A DNA stretch of 64,000 bases from Stomorhina lunata (Eukaryota > Arthropoda > Insecta > Diptera > Rhiniidae): assembly GCA_933228675.1 (NCBI GenBank), contig OW121743.1:94985998-95049997 (forward strand), written 5' to 3'. This document shows, piece after piece, positions 1-12,399 of this stretch. Position 1 is the first letter of the stretch. Each line of letters starts with the position of its first letter. Both the position numbers and the translations under genes were made by a program. Under the pieces are notes generated by a model. That model saw only the letters and a program-made list of their open reading frames with translations. It made no database searches and was not told the origin of the DNA.

Positions 1-790
1 GTTTTTTCAATGAAATGTTGTATAGAAAAATTTTCAATGAAATTTTCTATAGAAAAATTTTCAATGAAATTTTATACAAAAAAATTTTCAATGAAATTTT
101 GTATAAAAAAATGTTTTATGAAACATTGAAAATTTTTCTATGAAAAATTTTATACAAAAAATTTTTTTATATAAAAATTTATATAGAAAATTTTTCTATG
201 AAAAATTTTATACCAAAAATTTTTTTATATAAAAATTTATATAGAAAATTTTTCTATGAAGAATTTTATATAGAAATTTTTTTGATGAAAAATTTTCTAT
301 ATGAAATATTTTTTTCTAAAAATTTTATGTAGAAAATTTTTCTATGAAAATTTATATAGAAAATTTTCAATGAAATTTTATAAAGAAAAATATAGAAAAT
401 TTTGCATGGACAATTATTTATAAAAAATTATATATAGAAAAATTAAAACTAGAAAACTATTAAACATTTTATATAGAAAATCTTCCTGTGAAAATTTAAA
501 CTAAAAATTTTTCTATAAAATTTTAAAAAATTTATTTTTTTTGTGTTTTGTATCGAACAATTTTAAATAAAATACTACAGATCGATTTTTTTTTTTTATT
601 TTTTTTTTTTTTCTTTCAAAAAAAATTATATAAAAATTTTGGTATGAAGCATTTTATATCAAAAAGTTTTTAATATAAAATTTTGTAACGAAAAAATTTT
701 TTTAAAGAGTTTTGTATTTAAAATTTTTCAATAAAAAATTTGCAATGCAAATTTTATTTAAAAATTTGTAATTTTGTATTCACTTTATCG
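1..790. repeat. Degenerate ~30-bp AT satellite
   Basis: Diverged tandem units built on the words TAGAAAATTTT, CAATGAAATTTT and TATATAGAAAATTTTTC, with spacing near 30 bp. Some adjacent units are still nearly identical, for example the two runs around 140-200 and 200-260. The array runs off the left edge of the window and decays into poly-T (585-612) and ordinary AT-rich DNA. No protein is supported. Confidence 0.8.
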
Positions 791-1989
791 TTTCACTGTT
801 AAAGTTTCTGCAAACCTATTTTTTTCAGCAAACACCCCCAAAAGATAAACATGTAAATCAATTTATAAAGTGCATCAAATAGATTAAAGAATTTAAGCTC
901 CTCAGCCTTCATATCCTTGCAAAACATGGTATATCTCAAAGTACGTATGTATGTGTTTAATGCTGCATGTACTTTTAGTAATTTTTTTCCCTATTGTAGG
1001 TCTCAAATGAATTGAGTTATAAAAATCTATATATGCAAAAAAACACACACACATGAAGGCACATAAAAAGCAAACATTTCTGTTAAAATTTCATATTTTT
1101 TACCAGGAAATTTCTTGTTAGTATGTTACAAAATGAGCCATATCATCAAAGTCATTGTTGTATGTAAATGATACAACATTGACAATGTTGTTTGATGATG
1201 ATAGTAATAATGACGCTGATGATGATGATGTTACCATCATTATGAGCATTTAACAAATTTGTTACTTTTATGTTAAAGCGCATCAACTTTGCATACACAT
1301 TTATATAACTATATTTTTTATTTCGTTTTTCATATAAGTATGTTTATTTAGCATTTGCATTTTACATGCTCTCTTGACAATTTTACTTACATGCCCTGAT
1401 ATTCTAAGTCAAACCAAAAAGTAGGCATTCAGGGGTTTACATAGTAAAGAAAGACAGACATGTTTTATCTATCGACAGTCTTACATTTCAAAAACATGGA
1501 AAATATATGGAAAAAGGCAAACTGTGTTGTGCACATCATCATTATTATCATCAGGAAAATGTGCATGATGTAATGATGCCATCAATGTCAGTTGAGTCAG
1601 ACTTTTAAGTACTTTATTCTTAGTACTACTTTAAAATGTGTGAAGTTTTTTTTAGCAGAAGCGTAATTTAATTTAGTAATTTCATAGTAGGATTAAATAA
1701 ACCTGGAATGTAACATGAGTAAATGAAGCTGAAGTAAAAAATTACTTAAGGCTATTTAAAATAATACATTTTTTGAACTCTTGAGATTTAAAAAATGTTG
1801 TAAGTTCGCAAACATTAGGAAAACTTATTCATCAAAGAAAGTACTGAAGAATTTAATTTTACTTCTATAGATTTGTATTTTCTTTGTTTTGATTTCATTG
1901 TAAACACACGGCGTATGAGTAATGTAAGTTTAATGTGTAATAATTAATAGTACTCATCCGCTATCAATATTTGTTATGTTACCAAAAGA
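791..1989. other. AT-rich intergenic DNA, no gene seen
   Basis: Non-repetitive sequence with no coding frame of note. It holds an interrupted GAT/GATGAT microsatellite around 1190-1232, a short CA run near 1044, and further ATCATC/GATGAT clusters near 1535-1580. I recognise no RNA gene or mobile element. Confidence 0.6.
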
Positions 1990-3905
1990 CAATCACAAAT
2001 TATCATGAATTTTCGATAAATTTTCGAAATAAAATTATTTATTAGACAAATTTTCAATACAAATATCATTTCTTAAAAAAATTTCATATTGATTTTTTTT
2101 TAAGAAAATTTTTAAAATAAAATTTTTTCATAAAAAATTTTTGATTTTAAATTTTTTCATAGAAAACTTTGAAAATATAACTTTTTCACAAAAAGTTTTT
2201 GATTTAAAACTTTTTTTTATAAAAGATTTTCAATACAAAATTTTCTTTAAAGAAAATTTTCGATATAAAATGTTCGTTATAAAATATTCGATTTAAAATT
2301 TTTTATAAAAAATTTTCAATGCAAAATTTTTTTTATAAAAATGTTTAAATATAGAAGTTTTTAATAGAACATTTTGGATATACCATTTTTTAATACAAAA
2401 TTTTCGATGCAAAATTTTTAAATAGAAAATTTTCGATGTAAAAGTTTTTGATAGAAAATTTTGGATATAAAATTTATTAATAGAGAATTTTCAATATAAA
2501 AGTTTATGATAGAAAATTTTGGATATTAAATTTATTAAGAGAAAATTTTTGAAATAAAATTTGTCGGTAGAAAATTTTCGATACAAAATTGTTTGATAGA
2601 AATTTTTTATATATAAATATAAAATTTTTATATATAGATATAAAAGTTTTTGATAGAAAGTCTTGTATATAAAATTTATTATCAGAAAATTTTATATGTA
2701 AAATTCTTTAATAGAAAACTTTCAATCTTCAATTTTTTAAAAGAAAATTTTTGATACAAAAATTTTTGATAGAAAATTTTCGATATAAAATCTTTTGCTT
2801 GAAAATTTTGGACATACAATTTTTTAATAGAAAATTTTCGAAATAAAATTTTATGATAACAAATTTTCGAAATAAAATTTTTTCATAGAAAATTTTTGAT
2901 ATAAACATTTTTGATAGAAAATTTTGAATATAAAATTTATTAACAGGAAATTTTATATGTAAAATTCTTTAATAGAAAATTTTCTAAGCAAAATTTTTAA
3001 ATAAAAAATTTTCGAAATGAAACTTTTTAATAGCAAATTTTCGATATAAAATTTTTTAATAGAAAATTTTCGATATAAAATTTTTTGACCCAAAATTTTG
3101 TATACAAAATTTTTTGACCCAAAATTTTCGACACAAAATTTTTTGGTAGAAAGTTTTCGATATAAAAATTTTTAAAAGAAAATTTTAAACATAATATTTA
3201 TAAACAGAAAATTTTATATGTAAAATTCTTTAATAGAAAATTTTCTATGCAAAATTTTGAAATAAAAAATTTTTGATATAAAATTTTTAAAAAAATCTTT
3301 TATAGAAAATTTTCGATATTAATTTTTTTTTAAGAAAATTTTCGATTTAAAATTTTTTAATAGAAAATTTTCGATGTAAAATTTTTTGATAGAAAATTAT
3401 CGATATAAAATTTTTTGATAGAAAATTTTCGATATACAATTTTAATTGAATTTTTTCGATGTGAAATTTTTGAAAAAAAAATTTTTGATATAAAAATTTT
3501 TGATAAAAAAAATTTTAATACAAAATTTATTAACAGAGAACTTTATATGTAAAATTCTTTAATAGGAAATTATTAGTATTTAACTTTTTAATAGAAAATT
3601 TTTGATAAAAAGTTTCGATATACAATTTTTTGGTAGAAATTTCTCAATATTATTATAATATTTATAGAAAATTTTCGATATTAATTTTTTTAAAGAAAAT
3701 TTTCGATTTAAAATTTTTTAATAGAAAATTTTCGATATAAAATTTTTTGATAGAAATTTATCGATATAAAATTTTTTGATAGCAAATTTCCGATATATAT
3801 AATTTTAATTTAATTTTTTCGATATGAAATTTTTGAAAAAAAATTTTTGATATACAAATTTTTGATAAAAAAATTTTAATACAAAATTTATTTACAGAGA
3901 ACTTT
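1990..3905. repeat. Degenerate ~29-31-bp AT satellite, left block
   Basis: Many diverged units of the form TTTTTGATAGAAAATTTTCG followed by ATATAAAA. A higher-order unit of about 361 bp is visible: 3301-3560 matches 3661-3905 nearly base for base, and the match continues after the inserted element at 4433. The MITE interrupts the second of these units. Confidence 0.85.
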
Positions 3906-4432
3906 AAGGTAGAAACACAATTGGGACGAATGACTAATTTCGTCCAGCACGACGAATTCGGCTTTAAAAATTTGTCTTGTATATTCGTCCATTGAACACA
4001 TTTGGGACGAATAAACGTTGCTGACGCCATTTTTGTTTATCTTTCAGTAGCTCAAATTACACACACTTTCGTACATATCGCGCACTCACAACATTTGCAA
4101 TTTTTTTTTTATTTTATTCTTTCATTTTTCACAAAAAGAAAATATTTAATTAATTTTATTTGAAATAATTATTTTTTTGTTTACAATTTATAAGGTGACC
4201 ATATTTCATTAAAACACTTTACAACAGAAATAGAAATACAGCCACTCTAAACCAGTTTAGTCGTCGTTCGTCTGCGTATGAAATAGAAATAAACCTATCG
4301 CACTATTCGATACGCACGACGAATTTCGTCGTACGCATCTATTGTGAGCACTTTCATATAAACCCATAAATTCTATTTCTAACGACGTATATTCGTTCCG
4401 AAAAATTGGTCGTTCGTTCCAATTGTGTTTCA
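3906..4432. mobile_element. MITE-like DNA transposon with terminal inverted repeats
   Basis: The left end (from 3912) and the right end (to 4431) carry inverted repeats about 29 bp long with roughly three mismatches, both beginning GAAACACAATTGG when read inward. Inside are several copies of the word GACGAAT and its complement, and a perfect dyad at 4316-4332 (ACGACGAA, one base, TTCGTCGT). The interior is CpG-containing and unlike the AT satellite around it. The flanks read ACTTTA on both sides (3901-3906 and 4433-4438), a candidate 6-bp target duplication. There is no transposase frame, so the element would be non-autonomous. I cannot assign the superfamily. Confidence 0.75.
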
Positions 4433-6235
4433 TACTTTATATGTAAAATTATTTAATAGGAAATTATTAGTATTTAATTTTTTAATAGAAAATTTTTGAT
4501 AAAAAGTTTAAAATTTTATATTTTTTGATAGAAATTTTTCAATAATTTTAATACAAAATTTTTTATTAGAAAATTTTAGATATAACATTTTTTTGATGTT
4601 AAATTTTTTAATAGAAAATTTTGTATGATAAATTTTTAAATAAAAAATTTTCAAAACTAAATTTTTTTATAGAAAATTTTCGATATAAAATTTTTTAGAA
4701 ATATAGAAATCAATCAATCCAAAATTTTTGATCCAAAATTTTTAAATAGAAAATTTTCGATATAAAAATTCTTGGTAGAAAATTTTCTATACAAAATTTT
4801 TTGATATACAATTTTCGATATTAAATTTTTTGATAGAAAATTTTTAAATAAAAAATTTTCGATCAAAAATTTTTTGATAGAAAATTTTCGATATAAATGT
4901 TGTTAATAGAATTTTTTCGATAAGAAATTTTTTAAAAGAACATTTTTAATATAAAATTTATTAATATAAAATTGTATACATAAATTTCTTTAAAAGAAAA
5001 TTTTTAGAATCTAATTTTTTAATAGAAGTTCTTGATAAAAAATTTTCCATATAAAATTTTTTGACAGAAATTTTTCAATATTTTCAACGAAAACTTTTTT
5101 ATTAGAAAATTTTAGATATAAAATTTTTAAATATTTTCGATGGTTAATGTTTAATAGAAATTTTCTATGCAAAATTTTTGAATAAAAAATTTTCGATACA
5201 AGATTTTTTGTTAGAAAATTTTCTATGCAACATTTTTAAATAAAAAACTTTCGATATACAATTTTATAATAGAATATTTTCGATATAAACATTTTTGAAT
5301 GAATTTTTCGATTTAAAATTTTTGATAGAATTTCGGTATAAATATTTTTAATAGAATTTTTTCGATATAAAATTTTTTGATAGACAATTTTCGATATTAC
5401 ATTTTTTAATAGAAATTTTTGGTTTTAAGATATTTTGATAGAAAATTTTCGATCTAAAACGGATATGAAATTTTTAAATATTTTCCATGTTAAATTTTAT
5501 AATAGAAAATTTTCTATGCAAAATTTTTAAATCAAAAATTTTCGATATAAAATTTTTTAATAGATTATTTTCGATATAAACATTTTTGATAGAATTTTTT
5601 TCGATATAAAATTTTTTGATATTCAATTTTAGATATAAATATTTTTAATAGAATTTTTTCGGTATACAATTTTTTGATAGAAAATTTTAGATATTAAATT
5701 TTTTGATCGAAAATTTTGAATATAAAATTTATTAAAAGATAATTTTGTATGTAAAATTCTTTAATAGAAAATTTCCAATATTCAAATTTTAACAGAAAAT
5801 TTTTTATATATTTTTTGATAAAAAAAGATTTCAATATAAAATTTTTTGATAGAAATATTTCAATATTTTCTATTGAAAATTTTTTAATAGAAAATGCAAT
5901 TTTTTGTTTCAAAATTTTTAATATTTTCGAATTAAAATTTTTTAATAGAAAATTTTACATTTTTAATATTTTTAATATTATTTATATAATTTTTTAGACA
6001 TACAATTTTTTGATAAAAAAAATTTTGGATATAAAATTTTGACAGAAAATTTTGAATATAAAATTTATTAATAAAAAAATTTATATAAACAATTTTTGAT
6101 GTAAAATTTTTTGATAGAAAATTTTCGATATAAAATTTTTGACAGAAAATTTTGAATATAAAATTAGTTAAAAGAAAATTTTCAATGTTCAATTTTTTAA
6201 TAGAAAATTTTCGATACAAAATTTTTTTCTTAAAA
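4433..6235. repeat. Degenerate ~29-31-bp AT satellite, right block
   Basis: Continuation of the array interrupted by the MITE. Units follow the pattern TTTTTTGATAGAAAATTTTCG plus ATATAAAA, with many substitutions and small indels. Open frames running through it (at 5694, 5815 and 5932) consist only of Ile/Lys/Phe/Asn/Leu and are translations of the repeat. Confidence 0.82.
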
Positions 6236-7741
6236 AATGTTTAATATTTATTTAACAGTAGATTTTCCATATAAATTTATTTGACAAAAGATCTTGGTAT
6301 CATTAAACACCTGTATAATCTATATTTCAGTAAAATAAAAGTGATAACAAAATTTAACAATTAATTAAAGTCAGGCAAAATGATTTGTTAATATATTAAA
6401 TTTCATAAAACAATGCCCCAGTAGATTAACAAATTATTATTTTAAAGTGTTAAACTTTACAATTGTGGACATATTCCCTAGAGGCTTAATTCCTAGATTA
6501 TCTACATTATAATTTCTCGTTTGATTAATACAATAAAATAAATAATTTAATCTCCACATTAAAAACCATAAACAAAAAAAATCAATCAATTAACTCACAC
6601 TTTTAGTCTTTTAATTATGAACTAATTCAAATTAAGACATTTTTGAATATAATGAAACTGACTTCTAATTGTTATATTATTTGAAAATAAGTAATTTAAT
6701 TTCCATATGGAAAACTATAAACAAAAACAATCAATTAACTCACCCTTTAATTATTTAATTATCTATCTTCTTCTGTGATGAATTCAATTGAAGGCATTTT
6801 AGAATATAATGAAGTTGATTTGTAGTTGTAATGTTATTTGAAATTAATATATCCAAAAAAACCCTAAACCAATATTATTTCCATAAATTTTCAAAACTAA
6901 ATCTCATAGATATGAGTAAGTGCTCGCCCACTTCCTATATAAAATAAATCTGGGCAAGTTTTCATTTTTAGTCTTTATTTGAACATTACAAAAGATGACA
7001 ACCACAAACATTGAATAAATGACTATAGAGCTTTTGTGATAAGAAAATAAAACAAAATTCACAGTAACTAAAATTTAGAATATAAATATGTATGTATGCA
7101 TGAGTGTTGCTCTATTTTAATAAGATGTACATTTAGACATAACCATATTTATATGAATGTGTATAAGATATTTAATTATACACTGACCTAGCAAATCAAA
7201 TTAGAGGAAGTTGACATCAAAGAAATTTATAATTGTGGGGCAAATACCAAAGTAATTCAAATACATATATAGACCCTGTATATATCTTTAGAAAACCTAA
7301 AATAGTTCCTTAATTCTTAATAGAAATCATTTGTGTGTTTTGGCAAAATAATTACAACTACAGTAGCAGCAATTGCATAAGTAATTGTAATACATGCACA
7401 GACTTGTAGTTTAGAATACAAAATTAATGAGACTTAACAGGAAGTCAAAGTATTTTGTTGAAGTTAAAATTCAAGATGGTAAAATTTTCACATAGAAAGA
7501 TTAGCATTATATTAAACTAACTAGTTTTGCATATGTGCCATATTATTAGATGACAAAAGACTAAAAGTGAATACTAATTGCTAATTTTGTAAGCAGCTCA
7601 AATTATTTCGTTTCATGATTATTATTTCTAGTAAAAGTAGCAAACTAAATTAATTTTAAATCACTGAAAATTTTCATAATTTGGGAAGGAAATGTTTTCA
7701 CTATTTAAAGAATTTTAAAAACAAAAATTGAAGTATGTTCC
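6236..7741. other. AT-rich intergenic DNA, no gene seen
   Basis: Mostly non-repetitive sequence. Two stretches around 6500-6630 and 6690-6830 resemble one another (both contain runs such as AACAAAAA followed by ATCAATTAACTCAC, then TTTAATTA and AATATAATGAA), suggesting an old local duplication of about 190 bp. No coding potential recognised. Confidence 0.5.
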
Positions 7742-7987
7742 TTACAAGTTAATAGGATATAATTTAAACTCATTCTTATAAAAGACAAGACTAAAACAGA
7801 AGTATTTATATAAAGGTTTTCCTACATTCATCCAAGTTACTGGATAGGCTATATATGGTCTTTCTTGCATCAGAAGGGGTGCTAAGTATGCCATTTCTGC
7901 CTTAAAGTAGTCAAGATTTATGAAAAAACTATTTTCCATTACACTAGATAACAAAACTACTTGCAAATCAGATCTAGACACCCTCAA
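7742..7987 (-). other. Unassigned open frame, possible exon or exon relic
   Basis: An 81-codon open frame on the minus strand whose translation has mixed composition (for example the stretch QERPYIAYPVTWMNVGKPLY), unlike the Ile/Lys/Phe-only frames of the satellites. A GTAAGG that could act as a splice donor overlaps its stop, and an AG lies just upstream. I recognise no family and no neighbouring exon. It may be a chance frame or a decayed exon. Confidence 0.15.
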
Positions 7988-7990
7988 GAT

Positions 7991-10085
7991 TCCAAAAGAT
8001 AAATAAAAAATTTTTAAAATAAAAATTTTATTATAAATTTGTTTTACTACAAATTTGTTTTACTAAAAATTTTTATTAAATTTTTTAAAAAAAAATTTTC
8101 AATATAAAATTTTTGCAAAATAAAATCTTCAGTATAAAATTTTGTCATCGAAAATTTTCAATATAAAACTTTGTCATCGAAAATTTTCAATATAAAATTT
8201 TTTCATTGAAAATTTTCAATATAAAATTTTTTCATAGAAAATTTTCAATATAAAATTTATCATAGAAAATTTTCAATATAAAATTTTGAATATTTAGAAT
8301 TTCTTCACGTAAAATTTTTTTTAGAAAATTTTTAATATAAATACAATTTTTTGTATAAAATTTTAAATTTTTAAAATTTTCCATTAAAAATTGTTTCATA
8401 GCAAAAAATTTTTTCACAGAAAATTTGCAATATAAAATTTTAAATAAAAAATTCTAAAGACAAATTTTTTTTAAAGAAAATTTTCAGTATAAAATATTTT
8501 CATACAAAATTTTCTATAAAAATGTTTTGCATAGAAAATTTTCAATATAAAATTTTTTTCGAAGAAAATTTTCAATATTAAATTTTTTTCGATATAAAAT
8601 TTTTCCATTGAAAATTTTCAATATAAAATTTGTTCATTGAAAATTTTTTAAAATAAATCTTATCTAAAGAAAATATACGATATCAAAATTTTCATAAAAA
8701 ATTTTCGATATAAGATTTTTTCAGAGAAAATTTTCAATATAAAATTTTTTCATAAAAAATGTTCAATATAAAATTTTTCATAGAAAATTTTCAATATAAA
8801 AATTTTTTTATAGAAAGTTTTCAATATGAAATTTTTGCATAGAGAATATTCAGTATAAAATATTTTCATTGAAAATTTTTAATATAAAATTTTTTCAGAG
8901 AAAATTTTCAATAGAAAATTTTGGATATAAATTTTTTTTTCATACAAAATTTTCTATAAAAATTTTTTCATACAAAATTTTCTATAAAAATTTTTTCATA
9001 CAAAATTTTCTATAAAAATTTTTTCATACAAAATTTTCTATAAAAATTTTTTCATAGAAAATTTTCAGTATAAAATTTTTTTCATAGAAAATTTTCGATA
9101 TACTATTAATTGTAGAATATTTTCAGTAGATAATAAGATAGGAAATTGTTGAAATTTTAATTTTTATATAGAAAATTCTATGAAATTTTTGCAAAATAAT
9201 GATTTGCAAAATAAAATTTTTTTAAAGAAAAATTTTCATAGAAAATTTTTAGTATAACATTTTTTCATGGAAATTTTTAATAAAATTTTTTATACAAAAT
9301 TTTCTACATAAAATTTTTTCATAGAAAATTTTAAATATAAAATTCATTTTTAGAAAATTGAATATTTTATAAAATTTTTTCATAGAAATTTTTCTATTGG
9401 AAATTTTTCATAGGAAATTTTAGATATAAAGGTCTTTTATATAAAATTTTGGATGTATTATAAAATTTTTTTCGTAGAAAATTTTCAGTATAAATTTTTA
9501 ATATAAAATATTTTCATAGAAAATTTTCGATATAAAATTTTTAATAGAAAATTTTTTTTATAAAAAATTTTCTATATAAAATTTTTTATTGAAAATTATC
9601 TATGAAAATATTTTATATTAAAAATTTTAAATAAAAAACACAAATTTTGGATATAAAAATTATTCATAGAAAATTTTCGATAAAAAACTTTTCATAGAAA
9701 ATTTTCGATATAAAATTTATCATAGATATTTTTCGATTGAAAACTTTTGATAATAAATGTTTTAATAGAAAATTTCATAGACAATTTTCAATATAAAAAT
9801 TTTTCAAATAAAATTTTTCATAGAAAACTTCTTAATATAAAACTTGTCAATATAAAGTTTTTTTATACAAAATTTTCTACATATAATTTTTTCATAGAAA
9901 TTTTCGATATAAAATTTTTTCATAGGAAATTTTAAATATAAAAGTCTTTTGTAGAAAATTTTTGATGTAAAATTTTGATTATAAAATTTTTTTTTTTCAT
10001 AGAAAATTTTCAATTTAAAACTTTTTTATAGAAAATTTTGGATATAAAAATTTTTCATAGAAAAAATTTGATAAAAAATTTTTTG
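7991..10085. repeat. ~29-bp AT satellite with moderate divergence
   Basis: Tandem units close to TTTTTTCATAGAAAATTTTC followed by AATATAAAA. Local homogenised runs are present, such as 8120-8280 and four near-identical 28-bp units at 8935-9050 (TACAAAATTTTC, TATAAAAA, TTTTTTCA). The array decays toward both ends. Confidence 0.88.
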
Positions 10086-10175
10086 ACTTAGACTTAGATA
10101 TAAACTAAGATATAACCTCAGGCATTGTTCTGGACATAGACTAAACTTAGTTTTAGATGTGGACTAAGACCCATT
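10086..10175. repeat. Relic of the GACATAGACTAA 12-mer family
   Basis: Contains GACTTAGACTTAGATATAAA, ACTAAGATATAA, GGACATAGACTAAACTTAG and GATGTGGACTAAGAC. These are recognisable diverged units of the 12-bp satellite that forms the large array at 34108-35335, about 24 kb away. Only a handful of units remain. Confidence 0.6.
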
Positions 10176-11339
10176 AAAACAACGATCTATGCAAATTTAT
10201 TATATAAATCATGTTTTCTGTTCCAATTTATATCTTTTTCAAAAACCTTAAATTTTACAAAAAAACGCTTAATTTCATCCCTAATATATTTTAAATCTCG
10301 TTTTAATTACTTAATTAATTTTATATCTTATACAATTACTAATAGCTTTCTTTTTAATTTTTTTCACTTATTTTAACATTTAATGTTTAAGAATTAATTA
10401 CATTAATAACTTGGAACACATTAACACTTAGTCACTCTCATGCTTTCACATATTCACACACATACACGCATACAAATGAAAACTCAAACGAATGCATCCG
10501 GATGTGACAAATAAACTCAACAAAAATAAATAAAAATCTTTACACTTAAAAACAACAAATTACAAGCAATCATAACAAATGCATATGACCTCAACAACTC
10601 AAGCCATCAGGATGTACATGTATCTATATACAATGTGTCTTGGTAAGTACCCAGGGTGCAAGATATAAATACTTATATATTACAAAAAAATTACACTAAA
10701 ACACACACACAGACACTTACAACAGTTCACATTGAGACAACTAAAACCTTGAAAATAAATGCAGGCAGTTTCCAGGTACCCACTTGGGTACATAAAAATG
10801 AATGAATTGTTTGTAAGAGAATATGGGAACACATATTCATTCATTCATATATTCTTGATTCACTGTGAGAAGAAAATTGAAATTGCAACAGAAATAAAAA
10901 AAGAAAATTTACAAAAAATTAAAACAATATTTTACGTATTTGCCTGTTTTTTACTACATATGTAGATACATGTGAGTCAGTTTGTTGTTCGGCCCTCTTG
11001 TATGCCTGACTGTGGTATTCCTTTATGACACATTAAATTTTCATTTAAAATCTATCACAAGATGAGTGTTAACGAAAAACTTTTCTTCACTTGAGTACAT
11101 GCCCAAACGTTTCCCTTGCAAGTGCACTCGGTCAAAGGCAAAAATATACATTTCATACGAAATAAGATAAAAAAGGATCAAAAATAAATGAGTGCAACGT
11201 AAGAGATAAATAATCCAATTACAAGAAGAGCTCGCAACAGCAATCAGATGCTGGAAAATTGTGTGAAAAAAGGTAAAATTAAAATATTAATTTTCAACTT
11301 TTCATGTCCAAAAAAGGGAAATATCTTTTTTCATTATTG
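10176..11339. other. AT-rich intergenic DNA, no gene seen
   Basis: Ordinary sequence with a short CA run near 10700-10712. The 68-codon frame at 10759-10965 has low-complexity composition and no recognisable domain, so I do not call it a gene. Confidence 0.5.
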
Positions 11340-11500
11340 GCTCAATAATATTAAAGCGAAAATTTGTTTGCTATCGAAATTATTATATAGAAAATTTCGC
11401 TACAAAAAATTTTTTTTTAGAAAATTTTTGCTATCAAAATTTTTTTATAGAAAATTTTTCTAAACATTTTTGCTGAACAAAATTTTTTATTATACATTTT
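11340..11500. repeat. Short degenerate AT satellite tract
   Basis: A few units of the TATAGAAAATTTTTGCTATC type end directly at the left terminus of the rolling-circle element at 11501. Confidence 0.65.
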
Positions 11501-12293
11501 TATACCTTTCACCACCATAGGTGAAAGGGTATTATAAGTTTGTGCTGATGTTTGTAACGCATAGAAATATTTGCCTTAGACCCACCTTTTAGTATACCAA
11601 TAGGCTTAGAATCACTTTCTGAGTCGATTTAGCGATGTCCGTCCGTCCGTCCGTCCGTCTGGCTGGACCCCCATGTAAACCTTGTTTGTAATCAAACTAC
11701 AGGTCGCAATTCTAAAGATAATTTGATGAAATTTGGCACAGATAATTTTTTTGATAATGGGACCATGGCTATTGAAATTGGTCAAAATCGGTCCATTATT
11801 TATGGTACCTCCCATAGGTCCCACTTCCCGGAATTGCTATATTGGCCACAAATATCAATAGAAATTTAAAACAGATACTGCTTATGTAAACATAAATCAC
11901 TGTACCAAATTTCGTTGAAATCGGTCCACATCTGACCATAGATCCCATACAAACTCTTCTTCAAAAACGCACTAAATGAGACAAAAAATCACTAAAACGC
12001 TCGTAAATCTAAAGATAATGAAAATTTTGAGTTTATTTTTTGCATACATAATTTTTGTAACAACTGTAATCAATTCCAAATTTCGACATAATCGGTCCAC
12101 ATTTGACCCTAGCTCTCATATAAGTCCAAATGACGGAAACAGCTTAAATATATAAGTTTTAAAAAAATATTTGTATGATGGCAAAATTTAGCAAATATTT
12201 GTCTTTATACAGGAAAAATAACAGCTTTGACCTTAGTAGTGAAGGGTATCGTATGGTCGGCTTGACCGACTATAGCTCTTTCTTACTTGTTTT
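11501..12293 (+). mobile_element. Helentron-associated (DINE-1/mini-me-like) element, complete-looking copy
   Basis: The 5' end starts TATACC and folds into a 9-bp hairpin (CCTTTCACC 11505-11513, GGTGAAAGG 11520-11528). A (GTCC)n/(GTCY)n tract follows at 11637-11660, the hallmark proto-microsatellite of dipteran mini-me/DINE elements. Near the 3' end, GTGAAGGGTAT (about 12240-12250) is the inverted counterpart of the 5' terminus. It is followed by a hairpin (GTCGG 12256-12260, CCGAC 12266-12270) and the terminus CTTACTTGTTTT. This asymmetric layout, a terminal repeat at the 5' end and a subterminal one before a 3' hairpin, matches known non-autonomous Helentrons. The same 3' terminus recurs near 26380, 42629 and 55595. 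There is no Rep/helicase frame. Confidence 0.82.
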
Positions 12294-12399
12294 CTTTAAT
12301 TTTTGTCATAAAAACTCTTACTAAAGAAAATTTATGGCTATTTATTATTATCTTTAAAGTATTTCTGTATTTTTAAAAATATCTCTATTATACATTTTT
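12294..12399. other. Short AT-rich spacer between element and satellite
   Basis: Roughly 100 bp of low-complexity AT DNA between the 3' end of the rolling-circle element and the first recognisable satellite units. Nothing else seen. Confidence 0.5.
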
